DNA of 64,000 bases, from NCBI GenBank assembly GCA_946811695.1, contig OX328124.1, positions 30,002,148 through 30,066,147 of the forward strand, written 5' to 3'. The notes under the pieces were generated by a model. That model had not been told where the DNA came from, ran no database searches, and was given only the letters and a program-made list of their open reading frames with translations. The DNA is from Gonocerus acuteangulatus (taxonomy: Eukaryota > Arthropoda > Insecta > Hemiptera > Coreidae). Below are positions 25,301 to 32,850 of this stretch, piece by piece (positions within the stretch are counted from its first letter, which is position 1; each line of letters begins with the position of its first letter). The position numbers were made by a program, and so were the translations under genes.

Positions 25301-28300
25301 CTGGAAAGGCTTAAGTTTAACATACTGTAGTCTCTCCCTTATCCGTCGGTCTTCGGGAGGAATGAGTGACGGATCGCGGCATATATGTTCCGTTTTGCAG
25401 GCAGGAACTTGTGTTTCTACTAAGAAAATAAATGTTTCTACTAAGGCTCCTGCGACTGGAACGCCTGATTTTAGCCAGTCTAGTTCGAAAATTCATCGCA
25501 GAATTTGTTTTATAATTCGGTACCTTACTTTTACTTAAATTTGGGATACTACTACTGTATAGGGAATAAAATAGAAAAACTTTAATCAAGTATATATTGG
25601 AATCCTCACAATTATTAAAAAGGAGAATAAAACAGCACGTAAAGAAAGTAGGCAACCATAATAAAACACCTCTTGCAAACCATGCCAATGAAAAATAACC
25701 ATGTATTTGACTTCACCAAAGTTAGGGTTTTCAAGAAGAAAAAAATTACCATAAAACACTAAAATAGGTTAGAAGTTGTAATCAGAAAATTTTATAATTT
25801 GACAACAAAAAGGTTTTATTTTATAAGAATAATGTACTTTTTCTGGAGATTGATTTTAATTTATGGAGTCTTTTGATTTTAAGAGCTGATGCTTAGCCAT
25901 GTAGATGATCTACATCTAAGAACATAACCCTTCCTAGGATAGAAGAATCGCCTTCCTATGGTCAGGCTAGAATTAGAATTTAATTAGTCTTGATACTCCT
26001 GAACAGGCGACATGAGATGTGAAACTGGTAAAGTAGTTTTAATAAAATTATTAACAAGTTTTTTTTGGTTTTTCATTGACTTGCCTTTATAATAAAATAA
26101 ATTATGGAAGTTTTACGTCACTTTTGACCCTCATTATTTTAATTAGTTTTTATTTTAAAAATGTCTAAAAAATTTACCTATTTTTTGTACTTTTTCATTA
26201 GCTGTCTCTGTCAGGGCCGCCACATGGGGGGACAACTGGGTACTGTTTTCCCGGGCCCGGGCTCTCCAGGGGCCCGGACCGGGCCTCGCTAATTGGGGGG
26301 GAAAATATAGGTTATGAGCTTGAAAAAAGAAGAGATTTTAGAAATATCATAGGCCATATTTGTTGGAATGGGATCTTTATTTTTTTAATGTACATAAACG
26401 ACAAAACAATTGCAGTCCCAGAAATAGTATATTTCATTACGAGTCGTAATAAAACTACTAGCACTGAAAGGGACCATTGCTGCACCGTTGAAGCGCCAGG
26501 CCCTGCCAGGAAAGGCCACTTCCTCTTCCTGTCCTCCCGCCAAATACATAATGTTTTGGTTTTGAGGTATGTTCGTAATAATAATACAAAATATTCATAT
26601 AAGTGTTTAATGTTTCAATTATACGTACAGCCATGTCATAAAGAGAGATATTTCTTTTAAATCAATTTTCAAAAGGATGCCTAAAAATTATAATGAGCCA
26701 ATCAAATGTGTTGGTAATAACATCAGCCAATTAGAATTTTGCCAGTTTTGTTCTATTGTTGAGGATTCGTGAAAATGAAATAGAAACTTTCCTGCAAAGA
26801 GCTTTTATTCTCATTTTGTTCAAAACACAAGATGAAAATAATTTAACAATGTCCAAAATCCAATGACCAGGGCCCCTGCTAGGGGGGGGGGGTACGGTGG
26901 ACAATTGATCAGAAGCCCGTGGTCTCAGGAGGCCTGGCTTCATTTTTTTTTTTTTTTTTTTTTTCGCATTATAATTTGAAATAACATAATTATATACCTA
27001 AGTATAGTTCACATAATTATTATTGAGAACAACCAACAAACTGTAATATTAAAACAGTTTTAATATTATAGTTCGTTGAGAACGACCCATGGATAACTTA
27101 CTAAATTCTCTATTTCTAATATATAAACTAGCTTAAAAATATTGTCAGTCCATAAATTTGTAGCTCCAGGAGTGCCAATGTACCTTAGGCGTAGACAATA
27201 CGTAAATTTTCCACTCTGTTCAATTAAAAATTTTGTATTCAGAGAAATGTCAATTGTACATAGTTTTAGTAATATTAATGTAGGAGGGGGGTTAAGGGGT
27301 GCGTGAAGTTATTTGGACATGGGCCCGTAATTCCTTTCAGAGGCTCTGCCAATGACAAAGTACTAGAATTTTCAGTTTTGTGGATTTGAAATCCCAAAAA
27401 GTACACACTTCTACTTGTATGATGATTTTTTTTTTATTAATGATAATTTTGAGAACATATTACATTTTTTGTAAAACAATATATTGCAGATTAGTATAAA
27501 TTTATTAGACATTTCAACCATTAAGAGTAACTAGTGAGGGAATTGTGATTTCTATGTGGAAAGGGGAGAGGGTTTTTCAATATTGGCCCGTTATCAAAAT
27601 CTGGTCCTGGGCCCGGCTCTGAGATGTGGCGGCCCTGGTCTTGGTAATAGGTTTATATATCTTAACACTTTGACTGCCAGGGCTATAGGATATAGGTCTT
27701 GCCCTGTGTGGTGGAACCTTAGCATGTAGCTCATGTATTTACAACTTAAAGGTTTGTAATGTTTTCCTTTTCAGTGAAACATTTTGAAGAGGGAACTTAT
27801 TTTATCATGTCATTTCTATCGACGCCCCCCTTTAGGCTATCATCAAGGGCTGTATTAATTAAATAGATTGTAGAAGGGTTATTTCTGAAATTAAATACTC
27901 GCATACCTATAGACTAGGGTTAGTGGCTTGGATTGGAGCTCTACCTTAGCATTTGCTGTGCGTACTTTGAGTTCTACAGTCTATGCCATGGAAAATCTCT
28001 GCCATTAGGTGGAACCAATACCAGGGAAACAAGTTACCCTGATATTGCTGAACAGGTATTTTAAACTCCTGCTAGTCTGAACACCCAACCATATTTTGTC
28101 ATTGAATAAATTATTTCTCTGCTCAATGATAATGTTCCAGAAATATTTTTTATTGTTGCATTATTTATACTTGTATACTAATATACTTCATATATTAAAA
28201 GTAATGGTCAATTGAAAATAAGAAAATAACAATGAAAACATAATTGAAATGTATGTTTTATTTATTTCGTCCTAACAATTTCTATTACTGTACTGTCTGG

Positions 28301-30292
28301 GGAGTTTATGGACATCCATTATGGTATTATAATTGAAGGGGTTGAGGCAAAATAGTGCCAAGCAACATTTTTAACAAAACTTAACTGTAGCTGCTAAATG
28401 CTGGATATTACGTGGGACTCTCAGTTGAAATAGTTAGGGGCAAAAATATTTTAGTAGCATTTGCATCTTAGACTGATATACAAACATAATATGCAGCATA
28501 TAGCAGCTAGAGTTAAGTTTTGTTTAAAATGTTGCTTGGCACTATTTTGCTCCGACCCCTTCAATTGTTCTTGTGGTAGGCTTGGAAAAAAATCATGAAA
28601 AATAAAGAATCCCTAGATGTAAGCAAGGCATACATTTATTATGGCAGAGGTTTATTGTGACCTCTCATTTGGAATGATATTCAATTTTTCTCACCTTCTG
28701 TTAATTGCCTTTTGAAGAATTTGTAACGAATATCTCAACTTAACTAGAGACCAGTATCTCAAGTTAGCTGCTTGTGTAATGTGTTTAATCTAATTACTCT
28801 CAATTGACCCTTATTTTTTAAATAGTAAATAATTAAATTCCATATGATGTGTTTTTACCATTCACTTACAAATTATTCTTGTATTAATTTTTTTACAGCA
28901 AATTTCTCAAATGCCTCAGCCTCAACAGCAAATTGTACAGCAGCAACCCACCAGTATGCCTTCACAGTCAACAATACCTTCACATCCAGTCTTGGATGAA
29001 CTTAGGATAAAAAATAATTATAATCCTGTGGACTTTGACATATCAGCCAAAGGTGCTCGTTTTTTTGTGATAAAATCGTATTCTGAAGACGATATACACA
29101 GATCGATAAAATATGAGATTTGGTGCTCGACTGAACATGGTAATAAACGTCTAGATCAGGCTTATCGTGAGCAGGAATCAAAAGCAAATGGAGTTGTGTA
29201 TCTTTTTTTTTCGGTTAATGGTTCGGGACATTTTTGTGGGATGGCGAAAATGACTTCCCCAGTGGATTATAATGCGTCTAGTTCAGTGTGGTCGCAAGAC
29301 AAGTGGAAAGGACAATTCAGAGTGAGGTGGATATATGTTAAGGATGTGCCGAATGTGCAGTTACGGCACATCCGGTTGGAAAATAACGAAAACAAACCTG
29401 TTACGAATTCAAGAGACACTCAAGAAGTACCTTTTGAAAAGGGTAAGCAAGTCTTAAGGGTTATGCATTCCTATCGACACACGACATCCATATTTGATGA
29501 CTTCATCCATTATGAGAGGAGGCAAGAGGAAGAAGACTCAAAGAAGGAAGCTGAACAGGCTGCCCATCAGTCTTCACACCATAAGGTAGCTCTTAATTAA
29601 ATCTAATATTTTCTAACCGAAACAGGCCTATTTCAATTTCAATATTTATGACTGTAAATAAATAGTCTTCACTTTGGACTTTCATGGTTTGTTCCCTGAC
29701 AGCCTATCATTTACATGGTTTTTGAGAAAACTTTCATTTTGAAAATCGTATTTTCACCCTGGAGTTGGTGACGATCAGTATTTTCTAAATTTGGTCTCAC
29801 TTGCAAACCAGTTTGCTTTTATATTTAAGTGAATATTTTAAGGTAGTGGGTAAAAGAAGAAGGTTAAAGCTAGTAAAGTACGTAGGATTTTTAAGAAATA
29901 TTAATTTTTTTGAAAATGGCGAACAAATATTTATTTTCCATTAAAAAATCTGTCATAAAATCGTTATAATTCAATGAATCAAAAAATCCTATGTGCTTTA
30001 CTAGAAAATATCATTAGAAAGCTGCAGTTAAAATTTGAAGCTGATCAGACAAAAATGAAGACACCAGAGAATCGCCTGATTTGAGAAACGTAGTTTTGAG
30101 AAAACGACTTTAAAGTTTAATGTTCTGAAATGTTCATTTTTTTTTTTTCATACTTTATTTTAGTAAAGATAAAAAAAAAATGGGTTTTAATTTTGAAATG
30201 TATTGAAGAAGCTCGCTCAAAAAATTATCTTCAAATCAGCATCGCGTTCACTCGGCATAGTGACTTTACTTGGAAAGTCGTATCTTTTGCCC

Positions 30293-30330
<38 letters not shown>

Positions 30331-32850
30331 CACATAAACACTCTTGGATATCATTTTTGATTATTATAAGACAGTGACCCTATTTTTCCAATATATTCGT
30401 CTGTGGCAGAAGGTCAATTTTATAAAAACACACTTTCTTTCTTCTGTACTCTTTTATTAGGCTCTACATGTTTCACGTCGCTGTGACGCCTCTTCAGGAG
30501 CACTTAATCTAAATAAAATAAAATATGGTTACAGCCTATCCATTAGAGAACCTTCCGCAGGTAGGGCCACGTCTGGACTGATAAGATCAATCATGTCTAC
30601 TGGGTATCAGCTGTTTAAAATCGATAGTTTTAGGGTAAATGTCGATTTTCCAAAAGAAGTTTTTGTCATTTTATAAAATTTTTTAAGTCGTCTTGTTTAT
30701 TAAATTAAAAAATATTTTATCCAGGTATTTAATATCTGTTTTTTTGTTGACGGCCTTTTTCCTATTTTTAATTATGTGTATATTTTCCTTAATTTTTCTT
30801 TTTATTGGGTTTTTCTCTTTATCTAATATCTTTACCGTGTCAAAATTAAATGTGTGGCTATATTGTATCGCATGATCCACCAATGCAGTCTTGTTGTCTT
30901 TCTCGTCAAGGTTTTTGGCATGTTGTTTGATTCTCTTTTTTAAAAGTTGTCCCGATTCTCCTACATACACCTTATCACACATTGCACAATCAATTTGATA
31001 TATGTTATATTTGGTTTCCCTTTCTTTTAAATCATCTTTAATTCGGCTGTAGCTTTTTACGATTTTGTCGTGATATATCCAGGAGATTCTTCCTAGGTCT
31101 TTACATTTTTGTTTTATCTCATTGGCAATTATGGGATTATAACGAAAGGTAATATAATTAACCAGCTCTAAAGTTTTCATATCTTTACTGTCATTATCCA
31201 ATTTCTGTTTATAAATATGTTCATTGTGTATGAGTTTATCTGCTACAACTCTGCTTGTATTTAAAATGTTTGTTTTCCTATCGTCAAAAAAATCATAAAT
31301 TTTACTTTGTATTAATTTTCTTCTTTTTTCTTGGTTGCCTTTTATGTCGTCTATTGTTTGTGTATCCTGAAGTTTACGTTTCAGAGTATGGTTGGTGTTG
31401 TCTGTTGCAACAGTCAGTTTTGGTTCTGTTAATTTAACTCTTTTGCTCCTATTAGAATTGTCAGTACCTATATGTTCAGTGTCATCCCTTTTCCGTTTAC
31501 TATCAGAGTCTTCATAAAAATAGTCGTCTGTAAAATTAAAAACATTCAAGTCAAAATTGATTAAATTTAACTTTTCCTTCACATCCAATTTCCTTTTGTA
31601 AAAAACATTTCTTTCAGCTCTTTTAATTTCTTTATTTATAATTTCCTCAGGGTAGTTATTATCTCTAAATATAGTTCTGAGTTTATTTGTTATTTCATTT
31701 AAATATTTTGGTGATGTTCGCAGAAGCGCCGTCAGTGTCCTATTATAAAGCAAATTCTTTTTAAAATTTAAAGGTTGACTAGAATAAAAATTAATCATAC
31801 GACCGGAAAATGTATTTTTAGTCTGCCATTTAAACTCAAGTCTATTGTCATTAGTTCGAATTATTTCCATATCTGAAAACATAATTTTGTTTTCATTTTC
31901 AATTTCTATTGTGAACCCTAAATTCGTCTTATTATTAAAAAACTGGAAGAGTCTATCTATATCGTTTTCATGTACACAAATTAATAAATCATCCACATAT
32001 TTATAAAGAAATTGGATATGAATGTTAGAGTCATTTATGATTTCTTCTAATATGTGGTTCATTACAATTCCACTAATAGAAACAGATAAGTGGTTGCCCA
32101 TTTGAACTCCAAATTTTTGTTTATAAATTCTATTGTTAAACTTGAAATAGCCATCCTTTGTACATAATTTAATACCATCTATAAACAGGTTTTTGTCTTT
32201 TATTTTAGTTAGTTCTACAATTTTATCCCAATTTTTGCCAATAAGATTGATAGCCAAGTCCACAGGAATATTTGGGAACATATTAACAACATCGAAGGAA
32301 ACCAACTTATAACAGAGTATAAAACAAAGAAATTTCTAAAAGATAATCCTGAATTATTGGTAATAAGAGCTGATAAAACTAGTAAAGCAGTCATAATAAC
32401 TAAAGATGATTACAATAAGAAAATGAATGAGTGAATGGGTTGATCTTTGTTTTGAAAAAACGTATTTCACTCTTTTATAAATTCTTGTGGAAAAAAGGAA
32501 GGAGCCTTTGGTATCTCTCCTGTGGTAGAGTAATTTGTGGAAACACCACAAAATGCTGAGATGAGTTTCTTTGTGTTAGACTGTTTACTTATGACATATA
32601 TTTGTCTTGCAATTATTTTTTTATATGTAACTAATTTATTTTTCTTCTTGTGTAGGTAGAAAATCAATAAATCAAAGTTCATGTGTTTTGACTTTCATTT
32701 ATTGACCTTTGGCCCACACAAGTATAAAAAAAAAATGTTCATATTTTGAGTCACTCTTTATATTAATTATAATTTATTTTTCTTTACTTGCAGGAAAGAG
32801 AAGGGCGAAGTGGCCGAGGAGGGCGTGGCGGAAGGTCAAATCCCAACTAA
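11454..32850 (+). CDS. Ythdf: YTH domain-containing family protein (YTHDF, cytosolic m6A reader), nine coding exons, 549 aa
   Basis: YTHDF proteins bind N6-methyladenosine in mRNA in the cytoplasm and steer decay or translation. Exons: 11454-11477, 11581-11605, 14615-14685, 18442-18613, 19639-19806, 22181-22363, 24302-24564, 28899-29585, 32794-32850. All junctions are GT/AG, phases are consistent, and the total is 1650 nt. The N-terminus [16 protein letters not shown] matches the family's MSA...QRPKGQGN start. Residues ~30-300 form the low-complexity region: Gly/Tyr-rich segments, a [12 protein letters not shown] box, [26 protein letters not shown], and Pro runs. Residues ~303-530 contain the YTH domain with cage tryptophans W377, W433 and W438. 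The C-terminus is a short RGG-like tail. Length is close to human YTHDF1-3. The introns contain many transposons, and the last one holds an antisense PLE. An insect-type single YTHDF is the simplest reading. Confidence 0.95.
11581..11605 (+). CDS. Ythdf: YTHDF microexon 2 (25 nt)
   Basis: Flanked by TTTGTAG and GTAAGG, this exon encodes RMKGQGNQ plus one base. The KGQGN core is the family's conserved N-terminal motif, which confirms a real exon of only 25 nt. The first intron (11478-11580) is 103 nt with donor GTACAG. Confidence 0.88.
11606..13127 (+). other. YTHDF intron 2, first part, nothing recognised
   Basis: AT-rich intronic DNA with poly-T and poly-A short runs. I see no repeat ends, exon or RNA gene before the Helentron-like copy that begins near 13128. 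Confidence 0.4.
13128..14422 (-). mobile_element. Helentron-like (HINE) family 1, copy A, full length
   Basis: Read on the minus strand, the element starts AAAAGTCC(A/G)TC...GCAGGAGC and ends GGAAAGTGCTAAAA just after a CTTTCC-TTCGGA-GGAAAG hairpin. A subterminal inverted repeat (AGCACTTTCCTC near the 5' end, GGAGGAAAGTGCT at the 3' end), a (TA)n block at 13257-13326, and internal tandem repeats of about 147 bp (13480-13930) complete the pattern. Hairpin, subterminal inverted repeats, microsatellite and internal tandem repeats are the known architecture of Helentron-derived non-autonomous elements such as Drosophila DINE-1. No replicase/helicase is encoded. It lies in YTHDF intron 2. Confidence 0.75.
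13257..13326. repeat. (TA)n microsatellite inside HINE copy A
   Basis: A nearly pure TA run lies between the conserved blocks GTTAAAATTTATATA and TGTCTGTTAACACGATAGCG. The same position carries TA repeats in every full family 1 copy. Confidence 0.95.
14835..16950. mobile_element. Foldback element with ~130-bp inverted ends in YTHDF intron 3
   Basis: The left end (GAGGGACCTCCTCAC, then a T run, GGTTGTTCTAT, then GCACTAAA) is matched in reverse at 16800-16950 (GTGAGGAGGCCCCT). Both arms carry the AAGTTGCTCT and GTTAT(T/C)AAGCACTA words shared with the RpL30-intron palindrome, so it is the same foldback family. A second internal palindrome spans about 15105-15285, centred near 15195. A Helitron-like element (15315-16360) is inserted in it. 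No protein is recognisable. Confidence 0.6.
15315..16360 (-). mobile_element. Helitron-like element, 3' end resolved, 5' end approximate
   Basis: On the minus strand the sequence ends CACGGGTATTCAGCTAG followed by T, with a CCGTG...CACGG hairpin just before it. This fits the Helitron 3' rule of a hairpin and CTRR with a T after it. The other side carries ACTCACTCACTCATC and CAACGCCCAGCCCAAAC, words common near the 5' ends of dispersed arthropod elements of this type (from memory of such repeats, not a search). The 5' TC dinucleotide is not clear. No coding sequence. Confidence 0.5.
17000..17115 (-). mobile_element. tRNA-derived SINE fragment
   Basis: On the minus strand a GGTTCAATTCC B-box follows CATGAGGTCTTGG, as in a tRNA T-arm, and continues into an AAATAAATGC-type tail region. 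Acceptor stems do not pair, so it is not a tRNA gene. It abuts the TIR element at 17144. Confidence 0.5.
17144..17541. mobile_element. MITE with CAGGGTGTCTACT inverted ends
   Basis: The inverted ends are CAGGGTGTCTACT and AGTAGACACCCTG. The interior has a degenerate tandem of GTCACGAAA/GTCATGAAA units at both ends (17167-17250 and 17480-17510). TAATAC occurs on both sides but not as a clean duplication. CAGGG termini suggest a hAT-type MITE. It lies in YTHDF intron 3. Confidence 0.7.
17542..18441 (+). other. YTHDF intron 3, last part, nothing recognised
   Basis: AT-rich intronic DNA with an A run near 18211-18234 and a T-rich tract before the exon 4 acceptor at 18441. No exon or repeat terminus is seen. 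Confidence 0.4.
19045..19190 (-). mobile_element. Degenerate HINE family 1 fragment
   Basis: ACTTTCCGAAGTACTGTGGC, GGTCGCACTCA, ACATGATAGCGG and TTGGTATATAGTATTC are recognisable, mutated versions of the 3' hairpin block and central block of family 1. The TA tract is lost. This is an old copy in YTHDF intron 4. Confidence 0.6.
19430..19545 (+). mobile_element. Degenerate PLE-related fragment with decayed hammerhead-like core
   Basis: TCTCCTCATAGCCCTGACAA with downstream sequence AAGGCCT and an A-rich tail parallels the better preserved copy at 22915-22985, which reads CTCATAGCCCTGATGAAGGC. The GAAA box is lost here, so no activity is expected. Confidence 0.4.
19868..20277. mobile_element. 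MITE in YTHDF intron 5
   Basis: The ends are inverted repeats: TTAAGGCCGGTTTACATGC on the left and GTATGTAAACCGTCCTTAA on the right. The interior is AT-rich with runs of TAATTTTTATT in both orientations. No coding potential. Superfamily not assigned. Confidence 0.7.
20278..21055 (+). other. YTHDF intron 5, nothing firmly recognised
   Basis: Contains a moderately GC-rich patch at 20560-20680 with short frames on both strands, but no match I recognise and no splice-consistent exon. Probably unidentified repeat. Confidence 0.3.
21060..21240. repeat. Tandem CTGATATAATAGTCCGTAGC units, piggyBac-like end
   Basis: Three to four imperfect units of a ~50-bp sequence (TAGTCCGTAGCACCCGGGGC) occur in tandem. 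They end at CCTAAGGGTTAACC, where TTAA next to CCCTTA would fit a piggyBac-type terminus. The opposite end was not located, so the class is tentative. Confidence 0.45.
21241..22180 (+). other. YTHDF intron 5, last part, nothing recognised
   Basis: AT-rich sequence with a T run near 21340-21358. The words ACATGCTAAGATGATGCAGTTCC near 21984-22006 resemble the 5' terminus of HINE family 2, so an old remnant may be present at about 21880-22030. Otherwise nothing is seen before the exon 6 acceptor at 22180. Confidence 0.35.
22900..23040 (+). mobile_element. PLE-related fragment with hammerhead-like core
   Basis: CTCATAGCCCTGATGAAGGC is followed by a stem II (GGCTTGA / TCAACCC, one mismatch) and a GAAA box, then an A-rich tail. 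This is the arrangement of hammerhead cores known in Penelope-like elements. The copy at 44922-44954 has the perfect stem. Intron 6 of YTHDF. Confidence 0.5.
23229..23930 (+). pseudogene. mariner transposase pseudogene, interrupted by a SINE
   Basis: In frame the sequence reads [18 protein letters not shown], a stop, then [19 protein letters not shown] and [11 protein letters not shown], as in the helix-turn-helix half of mariner transposases. After the SINE at 23441-23585 it continues with [28 protein letters not shown] and [15 protein letters not shown], the last holding the first catalytic Asp. At least three in-frame stops are present, and the C-terminal catalytic half is missing. A decayed copy in YTHDF intron 6. 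Confidence 0.85.
23441..23585 (-). mobile_element. tRNA-derived SINE inserted in the mariner pseudogene
   Basis: The minus strand reads TCCCCGTGATCTAGTGGTTA (A-box region) and, after a stem, GGTTTGAGTCCCACC (B-box). The T run at 23448-23455 would be its A tail. It splits the mariner reading frame, so it landed after that copy. tRNA arms are recognisable but do not form a complete cloverleaf. Confidence 0.7.
23925..24100. repeat. Dispersed repeat, second copy inverted at 50430-50620
   Basis: GTGGGTTGAAGAGCTAC, AAGAAAACACTCTGGCATATG and CATGTGAAGTCCTAAGATCA occur here and, in reverse complement, at 50430-50620. The two copies are about 80-85% alike by eye. It follows the mariner remnant directly and may be part of the same or a neighbouring element. 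Confidence 0.6.
24660..24785. repeat. Three tandem copies of the palindrome TACCAATATATTGG
   Basis: The 14-bp near-palindrome TACCAATATATTGG occurs at about 24688, 24731 and 24764, separated by GGTGAGCAGCTTTGGCCCAG-like spacers. The tract begins TTAACCCTTATACG, compatible with a piggyBac-type end next to TTAA. Intron 7 of YTHDF. Confidence 0.6.
25000..26203 (+). other. YTHDF intron 7, nothing firmly recognised
   Basis: Mostly AT-rich. A patch at about 25140-25500 is richer in GC and has a 123-codon minus-strand frame without family resemblance. I do not support a gene here. Confidence 0.3.
26212..27637. mobile_element. Non-autonomous hAT element, 1.43 kb
   Basis: The termini are CAGGGCCGCCACAT on the left and ATGTGGCGGCCCTG on the right. 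Flanking octamers GTCTCTGT (26204-26211) and GTCTTGGT (27638-27645) look like an aged 8-bp duplication with two changes. The interior is rich in GGGCCCGG-type words and has a T run at 26944-26963. No transposase. hAT superfamily is known for CAGGG ends and 8-bp TSDs. It lies in YTHDF intron 7. Confidence 0.82.
27646..28330 (+). other. YTHDF intron 7, nothing recognised
   Basis: AT-rich intronic DNA between the hAT element and a small foldback element. No signal seen. Confidence 0.4.
28331..28566. mobile_element. Small foldback MITE (long hairpin)
   Basis: The arms AATTGAAGGGGTTG...AAATAGTGCCAAGCAAC and GTTGCTTGGCACTATTT...CGACCCCTTCAATT are complementary over about 80 bp with few mismatches, leaving a ~75-bp loop. 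Transcribed within YTHDF pre-mRNA it would fold into a long hairpin. Confidence 0.8.
28899..29585 (+). CDS. Ythdf: YTHDF exon 8: Gln-rich linker and complete YTH domain
   Basis: This 687-nt, phase 0-0 exon encodes residues 303-531. A Gln-rich lead ([10 protein letters not shown]) precedes [15 protein letters not shown] and the YTH core. Core landmarks are [19 protein letters not shown] (W377), [22 protein letters not shown] (W433, W438), [29 protein letters not shown] and the [14 protein letters not shown] helix. These Trp residues form the m6A cage in human YTHDF1 (W411, W465, W470). If the donor at 29586 is not used, translation adds only VALN before a stop. Confidence 0.97.
29586..30361 (+). 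other. YTHDF intron 8, first part
   Basis: AT-rich with an A run at about 30297-30326. No gene is seen before the PLE begins. Confidence 0.4.
30474..30515 (-). ncRNA. Hammerhead-ribozyme-like motif at PLE 3' end
   Basis: The minus strand has CTGAAGA, a short stem (GCGTC / GACGT), GAAAC and then ATGTAGAGCC. The boxes match the CUGANGA and GAAA of the hammerhead core. One extra purine lies between the first box and stem II, as in the other copies in this window. Hammerhead motifs are reported in PLEs. Activity here is unknown. Confidence 0.45.
30683..32305 (-). CDS. Penelope-like reverse transcriptase / GIY-YIG endonuclease, N-terminal part displaced
   Basis: The frame encodes 540 residues without stops, beginning (TTG, not a true start) inside the RT at [14 protein letters not shown] (motif A). 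[20 protein letters not shown] and YKYVDDLL (residues 101-108) form motifs B and C. Residues 235-350 are a charged linker with basic clusters SKRKR, SKRVKL, LKRKL and EKRRKL, followed directly by QSKIYDFF, a PIP-box match. Residues 432-515 are the GIY-YIG nuclease: YNIYQ, CAMC, KVYVGES, Arg in KKRIKQH and Glu in KENIHI. RT plus GIY-YIG defines canonical Penelope-like elements, which prime reverse transcription at cleaved target DNA. The fingers region is missing from this strand, so the copy is unlikely to be autonomous. Confidence 0.9.
   Translation of the reverse strand: MVSFDVVNMFPNIPVDLAINLIGKNWDKIVELTKIKDKNLFIDGIKLCTKDGYFKFNNRIYKQKFGVQMGNHLSVSISGIVMNHILEEIINDSNIHIQFLYKYVDDLLICVHENDIDRLFQFFNNKTNLGFTIEIENENKIMFSDMEIIRTNDNRLEFKWQTKNTFSGRMINFYSSQPLNFKKNLLYNRTLTALLRTSPKYLNEITNKLRTIFRDNNYPEEIINKEIKRAERNVFYKRKLDVKEKLNLINFDLNVFNFTDDYFYEDSDSKRKRDDTEHIGTDNSNRSKRVKLTEPKLTVATDNTNHTLKRKLQDTQTIDDIKGNQEKRRKLIQSKIYDFFDDRKTNILNTSRVVADKLIHNEHIYKQKLDNDSKDMKTLELVNYITFRYNPIIANEIKQKCKDLGRISWIYHDKIVKSYSRIKDDLKERETKYNIYQIDCAMCDKVYVGESGQLLKKRIKQHAKNLDEKDNKTALVDHAIQYSHTFNFDTVKILDKEKNPIKRKIKENIHIIKNRKKAVNKKTDIKYLDKIFFNLINKTT
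32308..32430 (+). pseudogene. Inverted N-terminal RT fragment of the same PLE
   Basis: On the plus strand the frame reads [20 protein letters not shown] then [20 protein letters not shown] before a stop. This is the PLE RT N-terminal region (NADK...DYxxKM type) that normally precedes LVSFDVVN. Its strand is opposite to the rest of the element, with the junction near 32305. Confidence 0.75.
32466..32640 (-). other. Unassigned PLE-proximal sequence
   Basis: A minus-strand frame of 71 codons ends ...[14 protein letters not shown]. It lies between the inverted RT fragment and the inverted end repeats, so it may be PLE 5' sequence, but I recognise no domain. Confidence 0.3.
32794..32850 (+). CDS. 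Ythdf: YTHDF terminal exon with RGG-like tail
   Basis: The acceptor TTACTTGCAG precedes 32794. The exon reads [18 protein letters not shown] and stops at 32848-32850. Arg/Gly repeats are common RNA-binding and methylation substrates. Human YTHDF2 also ends in a short Arg/Gly/Lys-rich tail (ERQGRGK), so a separate short tail exon is plausible. It is separated from the YTH exon by a 3.2-kb intron filled by a PLE. Confidence 0.88.
   Translation, partial: EREGRSGRGGRGGRSNPN

Larger units (their letters stand above)
30362..32730 (-). mobile_element. Penelope-like element (PLE), 5' end inverted, antisense in YTHDF intron 8
   Basis: The 3' end lies at the left: minus-strand CTCCTGAAGAGGCGTCACAG, GACGTGAAACATGTAGAGCC and a tail ending ATTGACCTTCTGCC near 30405. 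The RT/GIY-YIG frame covers 32305-30683. Just beyond the frame start, the missing N-terminal RT part appears on the opposite strand (about 32308-32430). At 32640-32730 two related end sequences, each containing ATTTATTGA...ACACAAG, face each other. Inverted and partly duplicated 5' ends are known for PLEs. The right boundary is approximate. Confidence 0.85.
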
